Shown here piece after piece: positions 11,390 through 21,900 of a stretch of 64,000 bases of DNA (positions within the stretch are counted from its first letter, which is position 1; the number at the start of each line of letters is the position of its first letter). The stretch is from Bryoerythrophyllum caledonicum (taxonomy: Eukaryota > Streptophyta > Bryopsida > Pottiales > Pottiaceae). The stretch covers positions 12,278,501 to 12,342,500 of the forward strand of contig OZ020517.1 of the NCBI GenBank assembly GCA_963971425.1, written 5' to 3'. The notes beneath the pieces are model-generated. The model was not told the origin of the DNA. It ran no database searches and saw only the letters and a list, made by a program, of their open reading frames with translations. A program made the position numbers and the translations under genes.

Positions 11390-14300
11390 ACCCAAACGTC
11401 TACGCAGGCGGTAGAATGGGGACGTCCGGGCGTGGACGTCTAGGTAGGGCGGGGACGTCTTGGCATGGTGGAGACGTCTACGCAGGCGGCAAGGCAAAGA
11501 CAATTGGGCAGGGCCCATACAAACGTGTAGGGTGGAGACGGATGGCCCTAGTATGGACGTCCTACTGGGCACGGACTTAACCCACTCACCAAAGTAGGCG
11601 AGCAAGGCGACCCTTTTGAATGCACTTGGGCCTTGGCAATGACATTCCTCCATTCTATAGATTGGGGAAGTCATTAAACGCAGGCATCACTTATTTTTAT
11701 TTTTGACAAGATCCTGACGTTCATCAAAAAACACACCGATTCTATCTTTCCCAAAAAGTGGGAAGAAAATCTATATTTAAACTAAGATTAGCCCCCCTAA
11801 AATTGACAAGTTAAGGAATGTGCATATATGGAGAGATGATGTAATTATACTATTATTTTTCAGTGATAGCCAATAGAATTACAATTCCAACCCAAATAAT
11901 TTCATATTTTTCCGATGAAAATTGAATCAATTATGAATTTTCAAATTTAGCAGCCATGTTTAGTGGGTGGCCAACAATAGGTACCCTCCATAACCAACGA
12001 CCAAAAGTAAGGGTTTGACTAATAGCAAATCTCCATTTGGAGTTGAGTTGGTGGTAATGGAATGGAAGAGGGTTGGCTATGGGTTTTGGTTGGTCATGAA
12101 GGGGGAGGCTTCATTATAACTTTGGACCTCTAACCATAAGCTCTTAAAAAAAAGCATCTCTTTTATCTCCCCATATTTTTCCGGGCCCATGTAAGTCACT
12201 AAAAATGAATCCAATGTTAACAAGGGAAATAAAAAGAGAAATGAAAAGGTTCAAAAAATTTAAAAGTATCGCACGTGTTAGAGAACTAAGAATAAAATGG
12301 AAACCATTTAACATCGGCGTAAAAATGACTTTTCTATGTTTCAAATAGACTACATATACAAAGACCAATTTTGATTGTTTAATATTGATCCATTAAAATT
12401 TTCTCAAAATACTATAACACTTACCATTATTAAAGCTTGTAGAATTTTTTCCTGACTAATATAAACTAGACTCGGCACAAACACATGGATATTTGATGGG
12501 GTCTTGACAACGACTGCATGTATTTAAAAAAAATTGTATTACCTGTGAAATATATGAAATACATATTAACTGAAGTATCTTTTTTGCCCAATATTGCATG
12601 TGTGATTTATGGGTCTACTCATTTCATAAGAGTTTGTACATGTGAATATAATATGAATTTGTGATCACAATTTTAGAAATATTCATTTTTTTTTCAAATA
12701 GCCTGTTATTGTTAACACCTAAGAGCCCAAGATATTTCTTAGTCAAGAAACAGTCCACAAATTTCACTTCCAAAAAGTGGCAAAATCATTCATTGGCAAA
12801 ATAATTGATGACTTTTGACCGTAGGATTTGAAAAATGACTTTAATTTGAACTTACAATTTTTTTTTGAGTTGCCATTCATTGCACGGATTGAAAGATTAT
12901 ATATAGTGTTTGAGGTCAAGAAAAAGGGATCATTCCTTCCCTGTGTTGAGTGGATTAGCAGAATTTGATTTCACTTGGTATCAAATTGTTGTCAAAATCT
13001 TTTACAATTGTGTTAATCATGATGGCAGTTCTATACACATCAATTTTTTGCAGTAATTAAGGGGTGTAGCATATACAAAAGAGTGTGCAAGGAGTGGAGG
13101 TTCAAAGGTTGCCAATTTACATTTTATTTTTTGTGAACTTGATGTGCGTTAGAATGATAATCCGAAGGATTAATACAAGGATTTTTACCACATATTTTTA
13201 TTAAAAAATGAAAAAGTAAAAAACATGAAGATCTCTATGTTTTATGTCAAAAAGATAAAGTTCTTCTCTTCCTTGCCCGAAATGTGTCAAAATATTTAAC
13301 TTGAATTAAAATGTTTCTTTACAGTACATTGGACAAGAATTATTATTTAACATCTTCAAAGAAGGTAATATTCTCTACATGTAAAAAAAACCTAAGTGTC
13401 AATAGAAACTTCTAGCAAAATTTCCAGCATTATAATACACAATTATTAACTTCTTTTTCATTTTATTTCTATGTAGAATACCAAGAGATCTTTATATCGT
13501 TTGTATTTAATTATTTTCCTAAATAAAAATAAATTTGAACATGTTTTGTACTACTCATATATTTCTTACATATAAAATGGGAAAGTCAATTTATTTACAT
13601 TTACCGTACCTAGTGGTCGCTTTCAACACCTCTTTGTTGAAAGAATTATTTTTCTATGAGGTAGTGATTTGGACACAATGGTTATCACCTAAGGAGCACA
13701 CGGGTATCACTTATGCATCATACACGTAGCACCTTGACATTACATGAGACCATGGATAATCACCTAGATAAAAAATTTATATTTTCATAAATTTTGGACA
13801 CCTCTCCTCTTTGAATTAATTATGTACAAAAGCAACCACTGCAATTGGAAGCTTTTACATTCCCTATTTATTGGTCTTTGTATATGTAGTCTATTTGAAA
13901 CATAGAAAAGTCATTTTTACGCCGATGTTAAATGGTTTCCATTTTATTCTTAGTTCTCTAACACGTGCGATACTTTTAAATTTTTTGAACCTTTTCATTT
14001 CTCTTCCTATTTCCCTTGTTAACATTGGGTTCATTTTTAGTGACTTATATGGGCCCGGAAAAATATGGGGAGATAAAAGAGATGCTTTTTTCAGGAGCTT
14101 ACGGTTAGAAGTCCAAAGTTAGAAGGAAACCTCCCTCCTCATGACCAACCAAAACCCATAGCCAACCCTCTTCCATTCCATTACCACCAACTCAACTCCA
14201 AATGGAGATTTGCTATTAGTCAAACCCTTACTTTTGGTCGTTGGTTATGGAGGGTACCTATTGTTGAGCATCCACTAAACATGGCTGCTAAATTTGAAAA

Positions 14301-14690
14301 TTCATAACTGATTCAATTTTCATCAAAAAAATATGAAATTATTTGGGTTGGAATTGTAATTCTATTGGCTATTACTGAAAAATTATAGTATAGTTACTTC
14401 ATCTCTCCATACACGAGCTGCATGCATTTAATGGCTTCCTCAATCTATGGAAAGGAGGAATGCCATGGCCAAGGCCCAAGTGCATTCAAAAGAGCCACCT
14501 CGCTCGTCTACTTTGATTAATGGGTTAAGTCTGCGACCCAAGAGGACGTCCACACCAAGGCCATCTATTTGCGCCCTGCACCTTCGTATGCGCCATGTCA
14601 ATCCAACCCTACTTGACGACCGCCCTACCTAGGCGTCCGCGCCCAGACAACCCCACCCTACCAAGACATCCGCACCCCAACGTTCCCTAT
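11390..14690. mobile_element. Foldback element with ~0.8-1.0-kb arms
   Basis: Sequence 11390-12369 reappears inverted at 13870-14690. The match is close: CACTTGGGCCTTGGCAATG on one side and GGCCAAGGCCCAAGTGCATTC on the other, and the same minus/plus reading frame beginning MVFVYVVYLKHRKV is found in both arms (12368-12144 and 13871-14122). The outer parts of both arms are GC-rich ACGTCC-type repeats. The 1.5-kb loop (12370-13869) contains a piece of the TTAA MITE family. Long inverted arms with repetitive tips suit a foldback or Mutator-like non-autonomous element. No transposase and no target duplication were found. Confidence 0.75.
12716..13430. mobile_element. TTAA-family MITE, truncated copy
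   Basis: TTAA is followed by CACCTAAGAGCCCAAG, then the family interior (a segment close to GGATTGAAAGATTATATATAG, the GTGCAAGGAGTGGAGGTTC block near 13085 and the AAGATCTCTATGTTTTATG block near 13225). I could not find the right end, so the copy seems truncated within the loop of the foldback element. Confidence 0.6.
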
Positions 14691-14829
14691 ACGAGAACTC
14701 CAAGGAGATGGTGTTGTACCGTTAGCGCCTTTCGGTGACGTCCCTGTCCAAGCCTCATCGGTTCCCTTCCACACACCCCCCCTCTCAAGCACGCACGTTC
14801 TCTTTTTGGCGCGCGTTTGGAGCCTTTCA

Positions 14830-15330
14830 GCCACTTAGGGCCTGAATTAGAGCACTTGGGGCTCCAATTGAGCAACTTGGGGCCCTAGTTGAGCTACTTG
14901 AGGGCCCAAAGTAGAGGATTTGGGGCCCATTTAAGCTACTTGAGGCCCCCTAATAGAGCACTTGGGGCTCAAGTTGAGTGACTTGGGGCCTTAGTTGGGT
15001 CATTTGGGGCCCCCAAGTAAAGCGCTTGGGGGCCTAGTTGAGTGTTTTGAGGCCCCCAAGTAGAGCACTTGGGCCCCAGTTGAGCGACTTGGGGCTTTTA
15101 AGTAAAACACTTGGGGCCTCAATAGATCGACTTGGGCCCCTCAAGTAGAGCAATTTGGGACCCCCAAGTAGAGCACTTGGCACCCCAATTGAGTCACTTG
15201 GGGCCCTAGTTGAGTCACTTGGGCCCCCCAAGTACACTGCTTGGGGCCCTACTTGAGCCACTTGAGGTCCCTAAGTAGATTACCTGGGGCAATTTTTGAG
15301 CCCTAGTTGATCCCTATAGAGCCCCATTTG
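14830..15330. repeat. Minisatellite, ~22-bp GGGGCCC/TTGAG units
   Basis: About 500 bp is built of alternating degenerate units of roughly 20-23 bp, such as ACTTGGGGCCC-AGTTGAG and AAGTAGAGCACTTGGGG. Open frames on the minus strand translate to a monotonous GPS-rich peptide and are not a gene. Confidence 0.8.
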
Positions 15331-15777
15331 ATCCCTCAATAGAGCATATTTTTGTTTTAACTTGACTAATATTGTACTCATTTATAGAATACAATTGACT
15401 TTTTCTTTTTCTTTTAGTTATTGTCTTGTTTACTTAAGGTTGTAGGTGCTTTTACTTAATAACTTAAGTAGGTTCAAATATACTGAAATTTTTATATGCA
15501 AATATATATAGAGGTGTTTTCAAACTTGAGTAGTATTGTGGTCATTTATAGTGTAGAATATTTTTATTTTTGTTTTTGTTATTGACTTGTTTAGTCAAGG
15601 TTGTATGTGTTTATACTTTAGAACTTAAGTATGTTCAAATAAACCAAAAGGTATATTTGCAAATATAAATAGAGGTATTTTCATACATATTTGTATTAAA
15701 ACATATAGATTTTTGTCTTTTTGTTCTTCTAGTTCTAAGTTATATTTCATTCTATTTTCTTTGATATATCATTTAGA
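15331..15777. other. AT-rich DNA with short internal duplication
   Basis: Two similar segments occur here, one around 15340-15500 and one around 15515-15690. They share ATTGTGGTCATTTATAG-like and GTTTACTTAAGGTTGTAGG-like stretches. No gene is seen. Confidence 0.5.
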
Positions 15778-16215
15778 ATGGCAAGTTCTAGTTTACAAGA
15801 ACATAAAAGACATGAAACACAAATTCAACAAGTAGTACAAGCAACATTTTTGGAGGCTCATAATGCTATTGAGCTAACATACAACAATGATGGAGGAAGA
15901 GGATGCAAAAGACTTGGTCATGAACAAAAACGTTTTTGAAAATTGTTTATCTTGCCATGTACAAACACATGCAATTGTGAATATCTTAAAGATTTATTTT
16001 TAAACACATCTATAAATACTTATTTGGTTATATTAAATGAAAAAAAATATTATACTCTATATTTTGTCATAAAGACCAAAGTATGTGAAAATTGTTTAGA
16101 CTACCCAAATCCAATCCAATGTCCTACATGTGAAAAGGGGAATATAAATTTTGAAAAACATGCAAAGTGGATTAATTTTTTTTCATTATCCAAGAATTTG
16201 AAATTCAAAGTTTAG
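15778..16215 (+). pseudogene. Hypothetical ORF with in-frame stop
   Basis: An ATG at 15778 opens a frame of 53 codons, ended by TGA at 15937-15939. The same frame then continues to 16215. The downstream part is rich in Cys pairs (CENCLDYPNPIQCPTCEKG), which could suggest a small zinc-binding region. I do not recognise a family. Base composition is as AT-rich as the flanks, so a chance frame is possible. A second open piece in another frame lies at 16299-16571. Confidence 0.3.
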
Positions 16216-16298
16216 AAAACTTTCATTATATATATAAAAGCCTCATCACTTATTTAAAAAATAATTTAGGTTATTTATCATCCAAACAATCTCCTTTC

Positions 16299-16571
16299 AT
16301 GGTTCTATATTGCAAATTTCAAGATAATAGAGTTTGTGAAAAATTACTACTGAAAAAATTTGGTGTCGAACAAAGTATGCATGTCATGATTTGTTTCTCA
16401 AATATTCCAAATGAGGTTAAAAAAACAAATGATGCATTACCTTTTCGGATTGATTCAAGTTATTATGAACAAAATTGGCAAGATATCTATATGGAGAGTA
16501 ACTTATTTCGAGTAATAAATGAAAGTTTAAATGGTATTTATACTTCTTATGCATGTCGAAGACATTGGTAA
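16299..16571 (+). other. Open frame, unknown; possible exon
   Basis: A 90-codon open frame follows the preceding piece in a different frame. It ends at a sequence resembling a splice donor (CATTGGTAAGT, about 16563-16573). It could be a second exon of the same unknown gene, but no acceptor or further exon is evident, because GC-rich repeats begin at once. Function unknown. Confidence 0.25.
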
Positions 16572-16589
16572 GTGCAATCAAAGGATTGA

Positions 16590-16910
16590 ATCCAAAAACC
16601 TTAAACACTGACGTTGACGCAGACATTCGCACCTAGACGTCCAAGCCATGACGCTAACGTTCGCGTCGAGACGCCAAGACGTCCCTGCCTCGACGCTAAT
16701 GTCTACGCCCAAACGCCCAGACATCCCTGCTCCGGCGCTGACCTCTGTGCCCAGAAGCAAAGAAGTCCCCTCCTCGACGTTGGCATCTATGCCCATATGT
16801 CCCCGCCCTAACGCTCACGTCCGCACCCTGACATTGACGTCCGCGCCTAAACCTTTCGTTTCTGCCAGGCCTCATTGTTCGTGCCCTGGTTCCAACATGG
16901 CCTGACACAT
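16590..16910. repeat. GC-rich degenerate ACGTCC-type repeat
   Basis: Irregular units of the kind CGCCnAGACGTCCCTGCCTCGACGCTnAC run through this stretch. They resemble the outer arms of the foldback at 11390-14690 (for example 14540-14690), so this is probably a stray arm of the same element family. The overlapping open frames in it are artefacts of the repeat. Confidence 0.55.
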
Positions 16911-17969
16911 CACATTCCGACTTGTCTTAATCAGTAAAATTTTCTTAACTTGGACAATTACAAGGCCTACAAAATCCTAAACCATCTGAGCTGTCCAGAT
17001 TGTGCGCTCGTGCGCACGTCCGATGACCCTTAACCGCACATTATGATAACCTTGTTTGGAGTTGCCTGTGATTTGCCAGAGAAAGTGGAAGATGTACTAT
17101 CTAGAATGACTGGGAGATGACGGAAGACTACATTGTTGACTTCGTAGATATCGCCTAATTGTTGTGGGGTACTGCTCACCACTGCACAAGCAGTTGGAGT
17201 TGTCTTCTTGACTTTATTTCCTTGCTTGGAAGTCACAGCCACATGCTGGTCGAGGTTGTGACAAAATTCCCGCGCCTACACGCTCCTACTATCCCGCGTT
17301 GTGGAGATCCGTTTTTTTTGTGTCCGCGATAGGTAAGTCCTTTCATGCCAGTCTTCCTACGTAGTATTTAGTTCATTGATTTTGGAAAATTTCAATTTGT
17401 ATTTAGAGATTAGTCATATCCACGATCTTACTCGCATTAATTCCATTCACATTATTTCGCATTATTTGAGTTGTAGGTCCGGCTTCTTCTCTCTTGTGTT
17501 GGTCCTTGTTTGTAGGTTCTTGAACGATGGCTTCTTCATTTGTTAGCGGCAGAGCATCTTAAGACCACACTATAGCTCTGGTATGTATTTGCTTTAGTTG
17601 CTGCAGTTGCGATACAACTATAGTCAGCGTTCCAATCCTAAGCAACTCTCCCACTTTGAGAAGTTTCTGATTTTTTTGCGTCTCTTCATTTGTACTCGTG
17701 CCCGGAGATCTCCCACAAAGAGGCGCAACTACTTGTTTCGGGGAGACTGTTGTTGATGGCTTGTTCGATCGTTGACAAGGTTGTTCATAGGACCTCCCAG
17801 TCCGAAAAACCATCCGGTCCGCATGTCCGTCCGTTAAGGGTCAAGGGAGGTCTGTTATTGGTCAACTAAGGGTTAACAATCCAAATAGTTATTACCTTGT
17901 CCACCTAGGATGCCAAGTGTTCCACATGTCACCAAATATTCCAAAGAATAAAGTAGACATGGAGGAGGA
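16911..17969. other. Intergenic; possible LINE ORF1 flank
   Basis: No clear gene. The minus strand has short open pieces (17242-17030 and 17813-17559) that could be the low-complexity tail of the LINE ORF1-like protein whose zinc-knuckle part lies at 21900-21490. In that case the two would be separated by the foldback insertion. This link is inference only. A terminus-like GGTTGTTC occurs at 17779. Confidence 0.3.
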
Positions 17970-18086
17970 GCACATTAGAGAGGGGGTGCGGACCTCTGGA
18001 AGGGGCGTGGACTCCTTGGGGGGGGCGCGGACTCCTTGAAGGGGCGCAAACGCCTCTTGTTTTTTCATATCAACAACTTTTGATGG

Positions 18087-18213
18087 CCATAACTCAGTCA
18101 AATATTGTACAAATCAAGCGTATGAGATGTTTTTTGACATCTAGGTTTTTTTGTAGATGTCAAAAAACATCTCATATGCTTGATTTTGACAATATTTGAC
18201 TGAGTTGTAGCCA
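18087..18213. repeat. Long near-perfect hairpin, left arm
   Basis: Two arms of about 57 nt pair with only a few mismatches around a loop of about 10 nt. The central stem contains GAGATGTTTTTTGACATCTA and its complement. If transcribed it would fold into a miRNA- or siRNA-precursor-like RNA. The same structure lies in the opposite arm at 21066-21192. Confidence 0.75.
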
Positions 18214-18539
18214 TTTCAAAGTTATGAGATGGCTTGACTGAATTATGGTAGCCAATTACAATTTTGTACTTTTCAAACACTAATTAGGGTGAATTAAATT
18301 TTGTTTGACAAAATATTTAGTGAAATTCACAATTAGTGTTGTATTTCACATTTGGGGTCTTTCTAGGGTCTTCGTGAACAAGTGCATCCAACTTATGACT
18401 AAATGCAATCATCACAATATCAGTTTTGAAGACCTCTTTGCTCTCGTCACCGTTCCATATCATCTTCGCCAAATATCCAACCAAAAATGCACAAGATTTC
18501 ATTTTATATGGATGCAATCCCTTCATGCGCTTCAAATTG

Positions 18540-18960
18540 CGCTCCTCATCATCGCTCCCCCTTGAGGCGTTCTTGCCCCTTCAAGACATTTGCCCCCCTT
18601 CAAGACGTTTGCCCCCCCTCAAAAACTATCCTTCTGCACCCTTGCCAACATGTTTGCGTCCCCTTTTAAATCAATTTGCACCCCGCTCGACACGTTTGCG
18701 GCCTCCAAATGACCCGATCGCTCACCAACTTCATGTCCGCACCTCCTAAAATCCTTCGTGTCCTTCGTGCACTCAAATGTACAAAACTCAATTAAAATTC
18801 TCAAACTAAAAGTCCTCAATGTAAAAGCCCTCAAAGTGAAAGCCCTCAAAGTATAAGCCCCCAAAGTAAAAGTCCTAAGAGTAGAAGCTTGTAAAATAAA
18901 AACCCTCGAAATAAGCGCATGTAATCTTTCCAATACAAAGATAAGCTTTATGGCACGCAC
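18540..18960. repeat. CTTCAAGAC and 16-bp minisatellites
   Basis: At 18550-18620 CCCCTTCAAGACnTTTGCC is repeated about three times. At about 18795-18915 a unit of about 16 bp (AAAGCCCTCAAAGTnAA) is repeated seven or eight times. Frames through the array encode artefactual TLRAF-type repeats. No gene. Confidence 0.7.
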
Positions 18961-19439
18961 TAAATTCTACTCTATTATTAATATAGAAGAAGAAAATAGA
19001 AGACAGAAGATAGATAGTTAGATACGTGTTATGAATTTTTTACTCTAGACTTATACCATTTATAATTTTATAGAGGTTAGAATGCACCCAATTGCACCTT
19101 CTTTTTGAAGATACATTTCTTCATAAAATGACTCTAGATAGGAGGACATTTGTTTGTAATAACAAAAATTAGATATTCCTTAGAAAAATTTATTAGAATA
19201 ATTCTAGTATCTTCTCATAAAGATAATTAAATAAATCAATTATATGGAGGTGTTGTGTTGAATTGACATTTGAATTGAACTACATTAAATTAAAGGTATA
19301 CAATGTATAAATTGGTAAGCGTTGATGGTAAGTACTAAATAATTGGTGTTATGGTCACACAATGGTGTTTTACATTATCGTCACTAAATGTCAATTTGTA
19401 TTAATTGATAGTTGTGTTGTTTAATTGCAATCTATAGCA

Positions 19440-19870
19440 CTTTAGAGTCTAGGAGAATAAAGTAACAAAATATTGACATGTGTTGTCATCAATAATAGTT
19501 GAGTGTCTAGACTATTGAACACAACAAATGAATTAAATGTGTTGTTATTTATAACACTTCAAGTTCTGAAATAATAAACAAATCAGAAGAAATACAGGTG
19601 TTGTGATTTATAACACTTCAGAGTCTAAAGTAATAAACAAATCAGAAGAATTACATGTACTGTTATTTATTAGACTTCATAGCCTAGAAGAATGACAAAA
19701 GAAAATAATTACATGAGTTTTGAGTTATAACACTTCAAAGTCTAGGTTAATTAACAAATCAAAAGAATTAAATGTGTTGTTATTTATTACACTGAAGAGT
19801 GTAGGAGATAACAAAACAAAATAATTACATGTATTTTCATCTATAATAGTTCCGAGTCTTAAATAATTTA
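19440..19870. repeat. 59-bp tandem minisatellite
   Basis: The landmark ATAACACTTC or a variant recurs at 19551, 19610, 19669, 19727 and 19786, a spacing of 58-59 bp. The unit contains AACAAATCAGAAGAATTACATGTGTTGTTATTTATAACACTTCA-like sequence (two overlapping parts). Diverged extra units lie near 19425-19500 and 20575-20690. Confidence 0.8.
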
Positions 19871-21065
19871 AAAAGCTAATCTCAAGTAAACTATTGATTG
19901 AAATGTATTACTAATCTCCTAGAAGTACACAATTAGTGTTATTGGATACCCTAAACATGAAATGTCATCTAACAATAATCAACCTTTTCAGTGTAGTTCC
20001 TACATTTTGAAATGGAGGATGTCTCAATTTTTTGCAAATTGTAGGGAGTTCTCTAAAATAAAATAAAATTTCTAATTCTCAATTGTCCAGATTTGCAAAT
20101 ATTATAGGTGCCGTTGTTAAATACAATTAAAAATAAAATTCTAAAATTAAAAGATATTTACATGATTAGAGAAATCAATGGAATCATGACAAAAATAAAC
20201 TAATATAATTCAAATGTATACTACGTGTTGGTCACGTTTGTACCTAATCAATTCAATATGGAGGTTGTCAAAACTTTTAGAAAATATACGCTTTGTGTCT
20301 AAGTTGAAACTTGATACCTACGTAATGCTAAGGTCATACCCATGTAATATCCAGGCAACACTCGTGCAATTCTAGGTGATACTTGGACTTATTGGAACCA
20401 CTATGTACATTAAAAAAAACAACACATTATTAATAGATAGTCATGTCTTGATCTAGATTGATGCATACAGAATATCCTAAACATAAAAGACAAAATGAAT
20501 GCCACTTCACTAATACACAATAAACTCTCAATACTAGTAGCAAGTGTTGCAATCTAATTGTTAAATTAAAAACAAAGACTTACAGGTGATGTTATTTACA
20601 TCACTTTGGAAATTAGAATAATAAACAAGACCAAAAACTTATATGTGATGTTATTTACAACACTTCAAGAATATAATCTCTACTATATAATAATAAGGTC
20701 ACTTTGACTTTGAGTATCCAGTATTTAGAGTATATACATCTACTTTTACTTTTTGGATGTTGAATAAAAACAAAGTATTTGAATTTTAACCTTTCGGTTA
20801 CCCCGTTTGAAACAACTACACTAACAATCCCATTTAGAGTAGGGCACACTAAATACAAACTCAAACACTACATGCACAAATGGCAATTAGTGTTGTGACC
20901 AAGCAGTACACTAAATGTGAAATACAACACTAATTGTGAATTTCACTAAATATTTTGTCAAAAAAAATTACTTGTAAAAAAAATTACTCCCTAATTAGTG
21001 TTTGGATAGTAAAAAGTTGTGATTGGCGGCCATAACTCAGTCAAGCCTTCTCATAACTTTGAAAT

Positions 21066-21192
21066 GGCCTCAACTTAGTCAAATATTGTCCAAATCAAGC
21101 GTATGAGATGTTTTTTGACATCTACATTTTTTGTAGATGTCAAAAAACATCTCATAAGCTTGATTTGGACAATATTTGGCTGAGTTATTGCC
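21066..21192. repeat. Long near-perfect hairpin, right arm
   Basis: This is the counterpart of the hairpin at 18087-18213. The arms include TCAAATATTGTCCAAATCAA, GAGATGTTTTTTGACATCTA and their complements, around a loop of about 6-8 nt. The stem is a little more perfect than in the left arm. Confidence 0.75.
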
Positions 21193-21489
21193 ATCAACAA
21201 TTGTCAATATGAAAAAAAGGAGGCGTTTGTGTCCCCCCAGGCGTTCGCATCCCCTTCACTAGCGCACACGCCCCTTGCACACATGGCGTTACGAGTCGTC
21301 CATGTCATCATGGAGTCGTCCATGTCATCATACCATTCTAACTTTTGGTAAATTGTGTAAAAAAAATGACCGCAGTAAATTTTTTTAGTGGATGGCTATG
21401 TCCAAAAAATGTCTAGGACCAATCGATTTGTCGGTCGGTCCGGTCCGCCGAATTTGGGCCATGTCTGTCTTTTTTGACAACCTTCATTG

Positions 21490-21900
21490 TTAAGTAGGGC
21501 GGCACGGATTCTGCAATGCTTTGAAATCTTTTACAAGGTACGAAGTCGACATGCAATAACGGCATCGAATGGGCAGATAGTTGAAATCTACCTCGATTGA
21601 GAAGACCTCTCCAGATACTCGGTTCTCAGTATTGACCTTTACAACAAAAGGCTCTCTTGATGTTACCGTGATGCAAAATGTATGATCCGTTGCGTGTGTA
21701 TTTGCCTTGTGCCTCCCAACCACACGCCCGAGGCATTGAGCAATATCTTGTACACTATTGCGGAACTCATCCTGAATGGCCTTTAGTATAATCTATACTA
21801 GCATTTGCGTGTTGATTGATTTGTTGGCGTTGAAGCGTACAACCCATGTGCTGCACTTGCATAGATGAGGTGTGAGTATGAGCAAGTGCTGTGTAGTAGC
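21490..21900 (-). pseudogene. LINE ORF1-like DUF4283/zinc-knuckle fragment
   Basis: The minus strand reads, in one largely open frame, FNANKSINTQMLV, a stop, then IILKAIQDEFRNSVQDIAQCLGR, and further on SGEVFSIEVDFNYLPIRCRYC with STSYLVKDF. This order (substrate domain, then V-V-Y-LP-RC-C and a KD motif) resembles the DUF4283 plus CCHC region of plant LINE-1 ORF1 proteins, which bind RNA. The last zinc ligand is degraded (KDF instead of KDC). The 21723-21490 section is the best preserved. It is part of a dead LINE and is probably interrupted by the foldback element to its left. Confidence 0.45.

Larger units (their letters stand above)
17970..21290. mobile_element. Foldback element with hairpin-bearing arms
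   Basis: Sequence 17970-18354 is repeated inverted at 20911-21290. Both arms carry GGCGCAAACGCCTC-like GC-rich tips, the GGCCATAACTCAGTCAA segment, a long internal hairpin and the block TTAGTGAAATTCACAATTAG. The interior (about 2.5 kb) contains minisatellites and CACTA-like subterminal motifs (CACTAAATGTCAATTTG at about 19382) but no transposase. It is a non-autonomous element; the outer tips may extend to GGTTGT motifs at 17779 and 21478. No target duplication was confirmed. Confidence 0.7.

Noticed and set aside
19440..19870. CRISPR-like array
   Set aside because: The 59-bp units are contiguous diverged tandem copies without unique spacers, in eukaryotic DNA.
17779..21480. Outer tips GGTTGT at 17779 and 21478 as true ends of the second foldback
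   Set aside because: Only six to eight bases match and no target duplication is found; kept as a possibility, not called.
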